Position numbers and translations under genes: made by a program. Positions 1 through 5,046 of a DNA stretch of 6,638 nt are shown here, piece by piece. Source of the DNA: JAUIAI01 sp963976885 (GTDB lineage: Bacteria; Pseudomonadota; Gammaproteobacteria; Burkholderiales; Burkholderiaceae_E); the NCBI GenBank assembly GCA_963976885.1, contig CAXBNM010000266.1, positions 1-6,638 on the forward strand, read 5' to 3'. The first letter of the stretch is position 1; every line of letters begins with the position of its first letter. The notes under the pieces were generated by a model. That model saw only the letters and a list, made by a program, of their open reading frames with translations, made no database searches and had not been told where the DNA came from.

Positions 1-334
1 CGAGTTGCCGTCGAACGCGATTCTGGCCGACAAGTTCCTCGAGTATTTCGATGGCTTCTCGATCGGCTCCAACGATCTGACCCAGCTTACGCTGGGCCTG
101 GACCGCGATTCGGGTCTGGTGGCCGATGGCTTTGACGAGCGCGATCCGGCCGTCAAGCTGATGCTCGAAAGCGCCATCAGCGCCTGCAACAAGGCCGGCA
201 AATACGTGGGCATCTGCGGGCAAGGGCCGTCCGATCATCCCGATCTGGCCGAGTGGCTGATGGCGCAAGGCATTGCGTCAATCTCGCTCAACCCCGATAC
301 CGTGGTTGATACCTGGCAGCGGCTGGCCAAGTAA
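1..334 (+). CDS. ppsA: Phosphoenolpyruvate synthase, C-terminal end (5' partial)
   Basis: This is the last 110 or so codons of PEP synthase, which makes phosphoenolpyruvate from pyruvate and ATP (products PEP, AMP and phosphate) in gluconeogenesis. The frame is open from base 2 and ends at TAA 332-334; the true start lies before the window. What remains is the end of the C-terminal PEP/pyruvate-binding TIM-barrel domain. It shows the FSIGSNDLTQLTLGLDRDSG block, a signature of PEP-utilising enzymes, and GICGQGPSDHPD, whose Cys (codon 215-217) is the family's active-site acid/base by homology. It ends SLNPDTVVDTWQRLAK, much as E. coli PpsA does. The next gene starts two bases after the stop, so the two are probably co-transcribed. 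No truncation other than the window edge is visible. The identification is firm. Confidence 0.96.
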   Translation, partial: ELPSNAILADKFLEYFDGFSIGSNDLTQLTLGLDRDSGLVADGFDERDPAVKLMLESAISACNKAGKYVGICGQGPSDHPDLAEWLMAQGIASISLNPDTVVDTWQRLAK

Positions 335-336
335 GC

Positions 337-777
337 ATGGACGCCTCAACCCTGTGGTGGCTGCTGGCCCTGGTGCTGGGCATGGCCGAGTTGTTTACCG
401 GAACCTTTTTTCTGGTGATGATTGCACTCGGCTGTGCGCTGGCCGGGCTGGCCGCTTTCATGGGGCTGGGGCTGACCTGGCAGTTGTTGGCAGCGGCCGC
501 TGGCGCACTCGCCGGGGCGGTCTGGTTGCGCGCGCGCAACCGGTCGCGCGCGAGGGTCGTGCCGGCCGACCAGGATCCGCAAATCAATCTCGATATCGGC
601 GCTCGCCTGCAAATTGGCCAGTGGCTCAGTGCCCGGCGTACCGAGGTACGGTATCGGGGGGCCACCTGGCAGGTGGAACTGACGCCTGAATCGGCCGACG
701 GCCAGACGGGTGAGCACGAGATTCGACGTGTTTCCGGCAATACCCTGATCGTGCGGGCGTTACCTGTGCAACACTGA
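337..777 (+). CDS. NfeD-family membrane protein (YbbJ type)
   Basis: A 146-residue short NfeD-like protein, similar in length to E. coli YbbJ (about 150). The N-terminal half is very hydrophobic and reads as three membrane helices near residues 6-26, 27-44 and 48-65, followed by a basic stretch (RARNRSRAR). The C-terminal half, about residues 87-143, fits the small OB-fold of the family: IGARLQIGQW, then YRGATWQVEL (106-115) and a final VSGNTLIVRAL. There is no ClpP-like serine protease domain, so this is the short form. The ATG at 337 lies two bases after the ppsA stop and has no clear Shine-Dalgarno sequence, which suggests coupling to ppsA translation. A stomatin-like gene follows after 27 bp; NfeD and SPFH proteins are a recurrent pair and are believed to interact in the membrane. 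The exact role is unknown. Confidence 0.9.
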   Translation: MDASTLWWLLALVLGMAELFTGTFFLVMIALGCALAGLAAFMGLGLTWQLLAAAAGALAGAVWLRARNRSRARVVPADQDPQINLDIGARLQIGQWLSARRTEVRYRGATWQVELTPESADGQTGEHEIRRVSGNTLIVRALPVQH

Positions 778-804
778 GCCTATCGTCACCAACCACCGAT
801 CATC

Positions 805-1776
805 ATGCCCATCCTGAACGAACTGGCCGCTCTGAGCGGCGCCGCTGTTATCGCTCTCATCGTTTTGGTGATGGCGATTATCTTTTTGAGCAAAGGGGTC
901 AAGCAGGTTCCCCAGCAGCAGGCCTGGATCGTCGAGCGGCTCGGCAAGTACACCAAGACTCTGTCGCCGGGTCTGAATCTGATCATCCCCTTCGTGGACC
1001 GGGTGGCCTACAAGCACTCGCTCAAGGAAGTGCCGCTCGATGTGCCCAGTCAGATTTGTATTACCCGGGACAACACGCAGCTCACCGTGGACGGCGTGCT
1101 TTATTTTCAGGTAACTGACCCGATGCGGGCCTCGTATGGCTCGAGCAACTATATCGTTGCCATTACCCAGTTGTCGCAAACCACGCTGCGCTCGGTGATT
1201 GGCCGGCTGGAGCTGGATCGCACATTTGAGGAGCGCGATTCCATCAATACCAGCATTGTGGCCTCACTCGACGAGGCCGCGCTGAACTGGGGCGTCAAAG
1301 TCCTACGCTACGAAATCAAGGATCTGACACCACCGGCCGACATTCTGCGGGCGATGCAGTCGCAAATTACCGCCGAGCGCGAAAAGCGCGCCCGGATTGC
1401 CGAATCGGAAGGTCGCAAGCAAGAGCAGATCAACCTGGCCACCGGTGAGCGCGAAGCCAATATCGCCCGCTCCGAAGGTGAGCGACAGGCCGAAATCAAC
1501 CTGGCGGCCGGTCAGGCCAACGCCATCGAAACCATTGCCAAGGCGACCGCGTTGTCGATCGAGCTGGTCTCCAATGCGATCGAGCGGCCCGGCGGCATGC
1601 AGGCGGTGAATCTGCAGGTAGCCGAAAAATACATCGATGCCTTCGAGCATTTGGCCAAGGAAAACAACACGATGATTCTGCCGGCCAATCTGACCGACGC
1701 GGCCGGGCTGGTAGCAACCGCGATGTCGGTCGTCAAGAAGGTCGGACCGACGCCGGGTTCAACAAGCGCCGGTTAA
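805..1776 (+). CDS. qmcA: Stomatin-like SPFH/Band 7 protein (QmcA family)
   Basis: A 323-residue SPFH (band 7) protein of the QmcA/paraslipin type, close to E. coli QmcA (305 aa). One N-terminal membrane anchor lies at about residues 11-30 (GAAVIALIVLVMAIIFLSKG). The band 7 domain follows from about 33 to 200, with VPQQQAWIVERLGKY, LSPGLNLIIPFVDRV, LDVPSQICITRDNTQLTVDGVL split across strands, and the usual ALNWGVKVLRYEIKDLTPP. Residues 196-239 are a charged coiled-coil segment built from two 22-residue repeats. The C-terminal oligomerisation region has VAEKYIDAFEHLAKENNT and ILPANLTDAAGLVATAMSVV. Such proteins form large membrane-associated assemblies thought to organise microdomains or protease partners. 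It follows nfeD by 27 bp with no good ribosome binding site. The start is set by homology and the lack of an upstream in-frame alternative. Confidence 0.93.
   Translation: MPILNELAALSGAAVIALIVLVMAIIFLSKGVKQVPQQQAWIVERLGKYTKTLSPGLNLIIPFVDRVAYKHSLKEVPLDVPSQICITRDNTQLTVDGVLYFQVTDPMRASYGSSNYIVAITQLSQTTLRSVIGRLELDRTFEERDSINTSIVASLDEAALNWGVKVLRYEIKDLTPPADILRAMQSQITAEREKRARIAESEGRKQEQINLATGEREANIARSEGERQAEINLAAGQANAIETIAKATALSIELVSNAIERPGGMQAVNLQVAEKYIDAFEHLAKENNTMILPANLTDAAGLVATAMSVVKKVGPTPGSTSAG
1390..1521 (+). repeat. Two tandem 66-bp (22-residue) repeats inside qmcA
   Basis: Residues 196-217 (ARIAESEGRKQEQINLATG then ERE) and 218-239 (ANIARSEGERQAEINLAAG then QAN) line up without gaps, with 13 of 22 identical. 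The pattern is A-x-I-A-x-S-E-G-x-x-Q-x-x-I-N-L-A-x-G. This is part of the coiled-coil stalk that family members have. The DNA copies have drifted, so it is an old protein repeat and not a recent duplication. Confidence 0.75.
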
Positions 1777-1787
1777 ACCGGCCGGCG
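1767..1787 (+). other. GC-rich dyad over the qmcA stop codon
   Basis: GCCGGTT A AACCGGC (1768-1782) is a perfect 7+7 inverted repeat. As RNA it can form a 6-bp stem whose three-base loop is exactly the qmcA stop codon TAA (1774-1776). An alternative 6-bp stem pairs CGCCGG (1767-1772) with CCGGCG (1782-1787). No T-run follows on either strand, so it is not a standard intrinsic terminator. It sits beside the 31-bp gap where qmcA and smpB converge, and might slow or protect transcript ends. The function is a guess. Confidence 0.35.
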
Positions 1788-1807
1788 AAGGCGGCGAACG
1801 CGCGGCC

Positions 1808-2260
1808 TCAGGTGCGCGTGTTCGTCTTGAGCAGGCGGCCCTGCTCGCGCTTCCATTCCTTTTCTTTCTCGTCGGCGCGCTTGTCGAACTGCTTCTTACC
1901 TTTGGCCAGACCTATTTCAAGCTTGATGCGCCCGCCCTTGAAGTGCATGTTGATCGGCACCAGCGTGTAGCCGGCCCGCTCAACCTTGCCGATCAGCTTG
2001 CTGATTTCGTTGGCGTTGAGCAGCAATTTGCGGGTGCGGGTCGGGTCGGGATGCACATGGGTGGAAGCCTCGGGCAGCGGCGTGATGTGCGAGCCCAGCA
2101 GAAACAGCTCGGCGTCACGGATGATCACGTAGGCTTCCTTGATCTGGGCACGCCCGGCCCGGATTGATTTGACCTCCCAGCCTTGCAGCACCAACCCGGC
2201 CTCGAAACGCTCTTCGATGTGATAGTCGTGATGGGCTTTCTTATTCTGTAAAATACTCAC
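1808..2260 (-). CDS. smpB: SsrA-binding protein SmpB (trans-translation)
   Basis: SmpB binds tmRNA and places it in the empty A site of stalled ribosomes, so that the incomplete peptide is tagged for breakdown and the ribosome freed. Read from GTG 2260 the protein has 150 residues, close to the family's usual 148-160. It shows the OB-fold core with IEERFEAGLVLQGWEVKSIR, then ASTHVHPDPTRTRKLLL, and the basic C-terminal tail KGKKQFDKR...EKEWKREQGRLLK that enters the mRNA channel. I chose GTG 2260 because it gives MSILQNKKAHHDYHIEE, matching the N-terminus usual in Betaproteobacteria as I recall it. An in-frame ATG at 2305 (MAALKFPDQ...) would add 15 residues and has a slightly better purine stretch upstream. 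The gene converges on qmcA and diverges from ratA. The tmRNA gene is not in the window. Confidence 0.95.
   Translation of the reverse strand: MSILQNKKAHHDYHIEERFEAGLVLQGWEVKSIRAGRAQIKEAYVIIRDAELFLLGSHITPLPEASTHVHPDPTRTRKLLLNANEISKLIGKVERAGYTLVPINMHFKGGRIKLEIGLAKGKKQFDKRADEKEKEWKREQGRLLKTNTRT
2249..2254 (+). promoter_or_regulatory. Possible -10 box for ratA-rnfH
   Basis: TAAAAT lies inside the start of smpB and points towards ratA. It matches the -10 consensus at five of six bases and sits in the most AT-rich stretch near the divergent start. The hexamer 17 bp upstream (TCGTGA, 2226-2231) is a poor -35. The AT-richness is also explained by the Asn-Lys-Lys codons of smpB on the other strand, so this may be chance. 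If real, the ratA leader would be nearly 200 nt and include the palindromes at 2410-2435. Confidence 0.22.
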
Positions 2261-2333
2261 TGTGCCGGGCCGGAAAAGTTGGTCTGGAAATTTCAGTGCG
2301 GCCATTGTGCCGCCTGAGCCCTCATTGTGCCGC
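2258..2333 (-). repeat. Three copies of CGGCACA-RTG at candidate smpB starts
   Basis: On the minus strand the motif CGGCACA followed by GTG or ATG occurs at 2267-2258, 2312-2303 and 2332-2323. The last two extend to an 11-bp identity (GCGGCACAATG) 20 bp apart. The first two end in the in-frame smpB candidates GTG 2260 and ATG 2305; the third ATG (2325) is out of frame. The repeats may be chance, a binding site, or traces of a small duplication. Confidence 0.5.
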
Positions 2334-2458
2334 AGGATTGCCATTGCGATGGGCCGCTTGACGAACAGGCGTCCGACAGGCAACGTTCTGACGGTAATTT
2401 CTGCGTGATTGTCGGTGTCACCGACAGGCGCTGTCTCCCCAGCCAGGTCGTCGGTGGT
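2261..2458. other. Divergent spacer between smpB and ratA
   Basis: About 200 bp lie between the chosen starts of smpB and ratA. The plus-strand frame of ratA stays open upstream to 2327, but the extra residues do not look like the RatA family, so I treat this as non-coding. It holds the CGGCACA-RTG repeats next to smpB, a 9-bp direct repeat CCGACAGGC (2373-2381 and 2421-2429), and two overlapping palindromes at 2410-2435. I found no convincing -35/-10 pair on either strand. Confidence 0.5.
2410..2435. promoter_or_regulatory. Two overlapping palindromes upstream of ratA
   Basis: TGTCGGTG T CACCGACA (2410-2426) is a perfect 8+8 inverted repeat with one central base. GACAG GCG CTGTC (2423-2435) is a second perfect 5+5 repeat sharing four bases with the first. 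They end 23 bp before the ratA GTG. As DNA the first is a plausible dimer operator; as RNA the two would form competing hairpins in the ratA leader. The symmetry is seen directly; the role is inferred and no known regulator consensus is recognised. Confidence 0.45.
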
Positions 2459-2917
2459 GTGCCCTTGAAAACAAATACCGTTGAGAAATCCGTGCTGTTG
2501 CCTTATCCGGCCTCAGCGGTCTTTGCGCTTATTGAGCGCATTGAAGACTATCCGGGCTTTCTGCCCTGGTGCGGTGGCACCGAGGTCGACCGGCCGGCCG
2601 AGGGCCCGATCCAGGCGACCGTGTCCATTGCGTTCAAGGGCCTGAAGCAGAAATTCACAACCCGCAATCGCCATCATGCGCCGGCCGACGGCAAGCCGGG
2701 CACGATCACCATGGAGTTGCTCGACGGCCCGTTTACCCATCTGGACGGCGACTGGCAGGTCGAGCCCCTGAGCGAAGACGCCTGCAAGGTGTCGTTCCGG
2801 CTCGATTACCAGATGCGCAGCGGCCTGCTCGGCATGGCCTTGTCGCCGGTGTTTGGTCAGATTGCCTCAACCTTCATCGATGCGTTCGTGCGTGAAGCCG
2901 ACCGTCGCTATGGCTGA
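2459..2917 (+). CDS. ratA: RatA / Coq10-like START-domain protein
   Basis: A 152-residue protein of the polyketide cyclase/dehydrase (START-like, SRPBCC) superfamily, matching E. coli RatA (PasT) and mitochondrial Coq10. Key blocks are VEKSVLLPYPASAVFALIERIEDYP split with GFLPWCGGTEV, then FTTRNRH, ELLDGPFTHLDGDWQVEPL and a C-terminal helix GQIASTFIDAFVREADRRYG. In E. coli RatA was reported to block 70S ribosome association; other work links the family to quinone binding and respiration, so the toxin label is uncertain. The GTG at 2459 was chosen because family similarity starts just after it (PLKTNTVEKS); the frame is open further upstream to 2327, but that part is unlike the family. No strong Shine-Dalgarno is visible. 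It overlaps rnfH by 8 bp and diverges from smpB, the same arrangement as in E. coli. Confidence 0.9.
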   Translation: MPLKTNTVEKSVLLPYPASAVFALIERIEDYPGFLPWCGGTEVDRPAEGPIQATVSIAFKGLKQKFTTRNRHHAPADGKPGTITMELLDGPFTHLDGDWQVEPLSEDACKVSFRLDYQMRSGLLGMALSPVFGQIASTFIDAFVREADRRYG

Positions 2918-3341
2918 GAGCCGCCCCGATCCGGTCGGCAGCGCGTCGATGATGACCATCGAGATTGTCTGGCTGTCGGCCGACTGGCCCGCCGGCCCGC
3001 CGCTGAGCCCGACCGTTGCCCAACAGATTGACGCCTATGCGCTGGCTGGCCAGGACGCCCGCCAGCCGCATCTGGTTGCGGCCCGGCTGGATGTCAGCGC
3101 GGGCAGTACGCTGGCCGACCTGCTGGCCATGCCTGAACTGGCCGCGGTGGCCCGGGCGGCCGAGGACGGCACGACAGGCCTCGCCCTGCATGGCCGGCGC
3201 GCCCGACCGAGCCAGCCGCTGGCCAGCGGGGACCGCCTGGAGTTGCTGGGCCCGATTACCGCCGACCCGAAATCGGCGCGCCTGGCCCGGGTGCGGCACG
3301 ACCGGGCCACTGGCGGACGCGACAAATGGCGCACCACCTGA
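2910..3341 (+). CDS. rnfH: RnfH-family ubiquitin-like protein (divergent)
   Basis: A 143-residue protein of the RnfH (RatB, UPF0125) family, a small beta-grasp fold of unknown function encoded next to ratA. The family is recognised from its C-terminal part, LASGDRLELLGPITADPKSARLARVR, equivalent to the usual GDRVEIYRPL-ADPK block. The first strand (TIEIVWLSAD) and the SAGSTLADLLAMPEL turn also fit. E. coli RnfH has about 96 residues. The excess here is a Pro/Ala/Gln-rich stretch after the first strand (roughly residues 24-48) plus a longer N-terminus. The ATG at 2910 overlaps the end of ratA by 8 bp, suggesting translational coupling. ATGs at 2949 and 2952 (MMTIEIVW) would drop the unconserved first 13 or 14 residues and fit the family at least as well. 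Sequence and position both support the call. Confidence 0.82.
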   Translation: MAESRPDPVGSASMMTIEIVWLSADWPAGPPLSPTVAQQIDAYALAGQDARQPHLVAARLDVSAGSTLADLLAMPELAAVARAAEDGTTGLALHGRRARPSQPLASGDRLELLGPITADPKSARLARVRHDRATGGRDKWRTT

Positions 3342-3526
3342 GCGCATCGGGCTGAAATACTGCTGTTGCTGTCAATAAAGGCACCCCCGAAGGGTTAGCG
3401 CAGCGAGACAAGTCTGTATAATGCCGTTTTGCGCGAGAGAGAAATATGCACAAAGGGCTGAATCCTCCTGCCGGCTTGGGTGCCCCCGGTCGCCAGCCAG
3501 GAAGCGAGCAATCCCAGGGTCTGTCC
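3342..3526 (+). other. rnfH-guaB intergenic region and guaB leader
   Basis: This 185-bp stretch holds the TATAAT box and, beyond it, about 97 nt of presumed guaB leader. Within the leader ATG 3446 opens a frame that runs without a stop into guaB, preceded by purines (GAGAGAGAAAT). The GC-rich part 3468-3502 can fold, for example GGCTTGG (3474-3480) against CCAGCC (3494-3499) with one bulge. No intrinsic terminator for rnfH is seen: the short ACCC/GGGT hairpin at 3383-3395 lacks a T-run. Confidence 0.45.
3417..3422 (+). promoter_or_regulatory. Putative guaB promoter, -10 box
   Basis: A perfect TATAAT lies in the rnfH-guaB gap, with a GC-rich discriminator-like stretch nearby (GCCG...GCGCG). 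The best -35 candidate at 16 bp spacing is TTAGCG (3395-3400), only three of six. Transcription would start near 3429-3431, about 97 nt before the guaB ATG at 3527. GC-rich discriminators are typical of stringently controlled promoters such as E. coli guaB, so growth-rate control is plausible but not shown. Confidence 0.6.
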
Positions 3527-4972
3527 ATGGCCTTGACCTTCGATGACGTGCTGCTGATTCCGGCTTACTCAGACGTCTTACCGCGCGATACCGATCTCAC
3601 CACAAGTCTGACCCGCAATATTCAACTGCGTATTCCGCTGTTGTCGGCGGCGATGGATACCGTCACCGAGGCCCCGCTGGCCATCGCGATGGCCCAGGTC
3701 GGCGGTATCGGCATCATCCACAAAAACGGTTCCCCGGAGGTTCAGGCCGCCGAAGTGCAGAAGGTCAAGCGCTATGAAACCGGCATTTTGGTTGATCCGA
3801 TCACGGTTTCGCCCGACCTGACCGTTCGTGAAGTCATTGCCCTTACCGAGAAGCATCGTATCTCCGGGTTTCCGGTGGTCGACGGCGAACAGGTCCGCGG
3901 CATTGTCACCAACCGCGATCTGCGCTTTGAAGACCGGCTCGACGCCAAAGTCAGCGAAATCATGACGCCGCGCGACCGCCTGGTCACCGTCAATGAAGGC
4001 AGCGATCTCGAAGAGGCGCAGCGACTGATGCATGCGCACCGTCTGGAGCGTGTGCTGATCATCGACGATCAGTCCCGCTTGCGCGGCCTGGTGACCGTCA
4101 AGGACATCCTCAAAAGCACCGAACACCCTAATTCCTGTAAGGACTCTCACGGCAAGCTGCGCGTTGGCGCGGCGGTCGGTGTGGGCGACGATCGGGAAGA
4201 GCGGGTTGAGGCACTGGTCAAAGCCGGCGTTGATGTCATTGTTGTTGATACCGCTCACGGTCACAGCCGCGGCGTTATCGAAGCCATTCGCGATATCAAG
4301 CGTCAATACCCCAATGTCGACGTGATTGGCGGCAACATTGCCACCGCCGAAGCGGCCAAGGCGCTGATGGAAGCGGGCGCCGACGGCGTCAAGGTTGGTA
4401 TCGGACCGGGCTCAATCTGTACCACCCGGGTTGTTGCCGGCGTGGGCGTGCCGCAAATCTCCGCCATCAATGCCGTTTCACTGGCCTTGAAGGGCACCGG
4501 CATACCGGCCATTGCCGATGGCGGTATTCGCTACTCGGGCGACGTGGCCAAGGCCATTGCCGCCGGCGCCAATTCGGTCATGATGGGCTCGATGTTCGCC
4601 GGCACCGAAGAAGCGCCGGGCGAAGTCATTCTGTATCAGGGGCGCTCGTACAAGAGCTACCGGGGTATGGGTTCAGTGGCCGCCATGCGTGATGGCGCCG
4701 CCGATCGCTACTTCCAGGATCCGGAAGCCAATGCCGACAAACTGGTCCCCGAAGGCATCGAAGGTCGTGTGCCTTACAAAGGCTCGGTAACCGCCATCGT
4801 TTACCAACTGATAGGCGGGCTGCGCGCCAGCATGGGTTACTGCGGCTGTGCTGACATCGATCAAATGCGCGACAAGGCAGCGTTTGTGCAGATCTCGTCG
4901 GCCGGCATGCGTGAGTCGCATGTGCATGACGTGCAAATCGTGAAAGAAGCTCCGAACTATCAGATCACCTGA
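3527..4972 (+). CDS. guaB: IMP dehydrogenase GuaB
   Basis: GuaB oxidises IMP to XMP with NAD+, the first committed and rate-limiting step towards GMP. From ATG 3527 it has 481 residues (E. coli 488). The start MALTFDDVLLIPAYSDVLP matches the family, and AGGG (3516-3519) is well placed as a ribosome binding site. An in-frame ATG at 3446 would add 27 residues unlike the family. The TIM barrel is split by two CBS domains at about residues 88-193 (FPVVDGEQVRGIVTNRDL; VLIIDDQSRLRGLVTVKDI). Catalytic Cys298 is in GIGPGSICTTR, the phosphate/flap region has GRSYKSYRGMGS, and the Arg-Tyr pair of the flap is R394-Y395 (DRYFQ). VVDTAHGHS and IADGGIRYSGD are intact. It ends HVHDVQIVKEAPNYQIT. guaA follows after 74 bp. 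No defect is visible. Confidence 0.98.
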   Translation: MALTFDDVLLIPAYSDVLPRDTDLTTSLTRNIQLRIPLLSAAMDTVTEAPLAIAMAQVGGIGIIHKNGSPEVQAAEVQKVKRYETGILVDPITVSPDLTVREVIALTEKHRISGFPVVDGEQVRGIVTNRDLRFEDRLDAKVSEIMTPRDRLVTVNEGSDLEEAQRLMHAHRLERVLIIDDQSRLRGLVTVKDILKSTEHPNSCKDSHGKLRVGAAVGVGDDREERVEALVKAGVDVIVVDTAHGHSRGVIEAIRDIKRQYPNVDVIGGNIATAEAAKALMEAGADGVKVGIGPGSICTTRVVAGVGVPQISAINAVSLALKGTGIPAIADGGIRYSGDVAKAIAAGANSVMMGSMFAGTEEAPGEVILYQGRSYKSYRGMGSVAAMRDGAADRYFQDPEANADKLVPEGIEGRVPYKGSVTAIVYQLIGGLRASMGYCGCADIDQMRDKAAFVQISSAGMRESHVHDVQIVKEAPNYQIT

Positions 4973-4982
4973 TCTGTCTTGC

Positions 4983-5008
4983 GGCTGACCGGCGCTCGTC
5001 GGTCAGCC
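4983..5008 (+). other. Strong hairpin between guaB and guaA
   Basis: GGCTGACCG (4983-4991) and CGGTCAGCC (5000-5008) are a perfect 9-bp inverted repeat. The inner bases add a G-U and a C-G pair, giving an 11-bp stem closed by a GCTC tetraloop (4994-4997). It begins 10 bases after the guaB stop and ends 38 bases before the guaA start. No T-run follows, so it is more likely an mRNA stabiliser, processing site or partial attenuator than a full terminator. The structure is read directly; the function is inferred. Confidence 0.6.
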
Positions 5009-5046
5009 AGTTCAGCCTTGTCTGCCATCTCTTCCTACGGTCCGAC

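Noticed and set aside
2358..2387. TTGACG at 2358-2363 as a -35 box for ratA
   Set aside because: No hexamer at 16-18 bp spacing resembles a -10 box; the best match is two of six bases.
2327..2458. Upstream extension of ratA from 2327
   Set aside because: The extra 44 residues are Cys/Arg/Asp-rich, unlike the RatA family, and cover the palindromes. GTG 2459 fits the family start.
3383..3395. ACCC/GGGT hairpin as an rnfH terminator
   Set aside because: The stem is only four base pairs and no T-run follows.
3423..3434. CGTTTTGCGC as a PurR-type operator near the guaB promoter
   Set aside because: Only one half resembles the enterobacterial PurR site, with no symmetric partner, and PurR of that type is not expected in Betaproteobacteria.
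3578..4306. Minus-strand open frame of 242 residues opposite guaB
   Set aside because: It is a mirror of guaB codon usage, with no family features and no plausible start signal.
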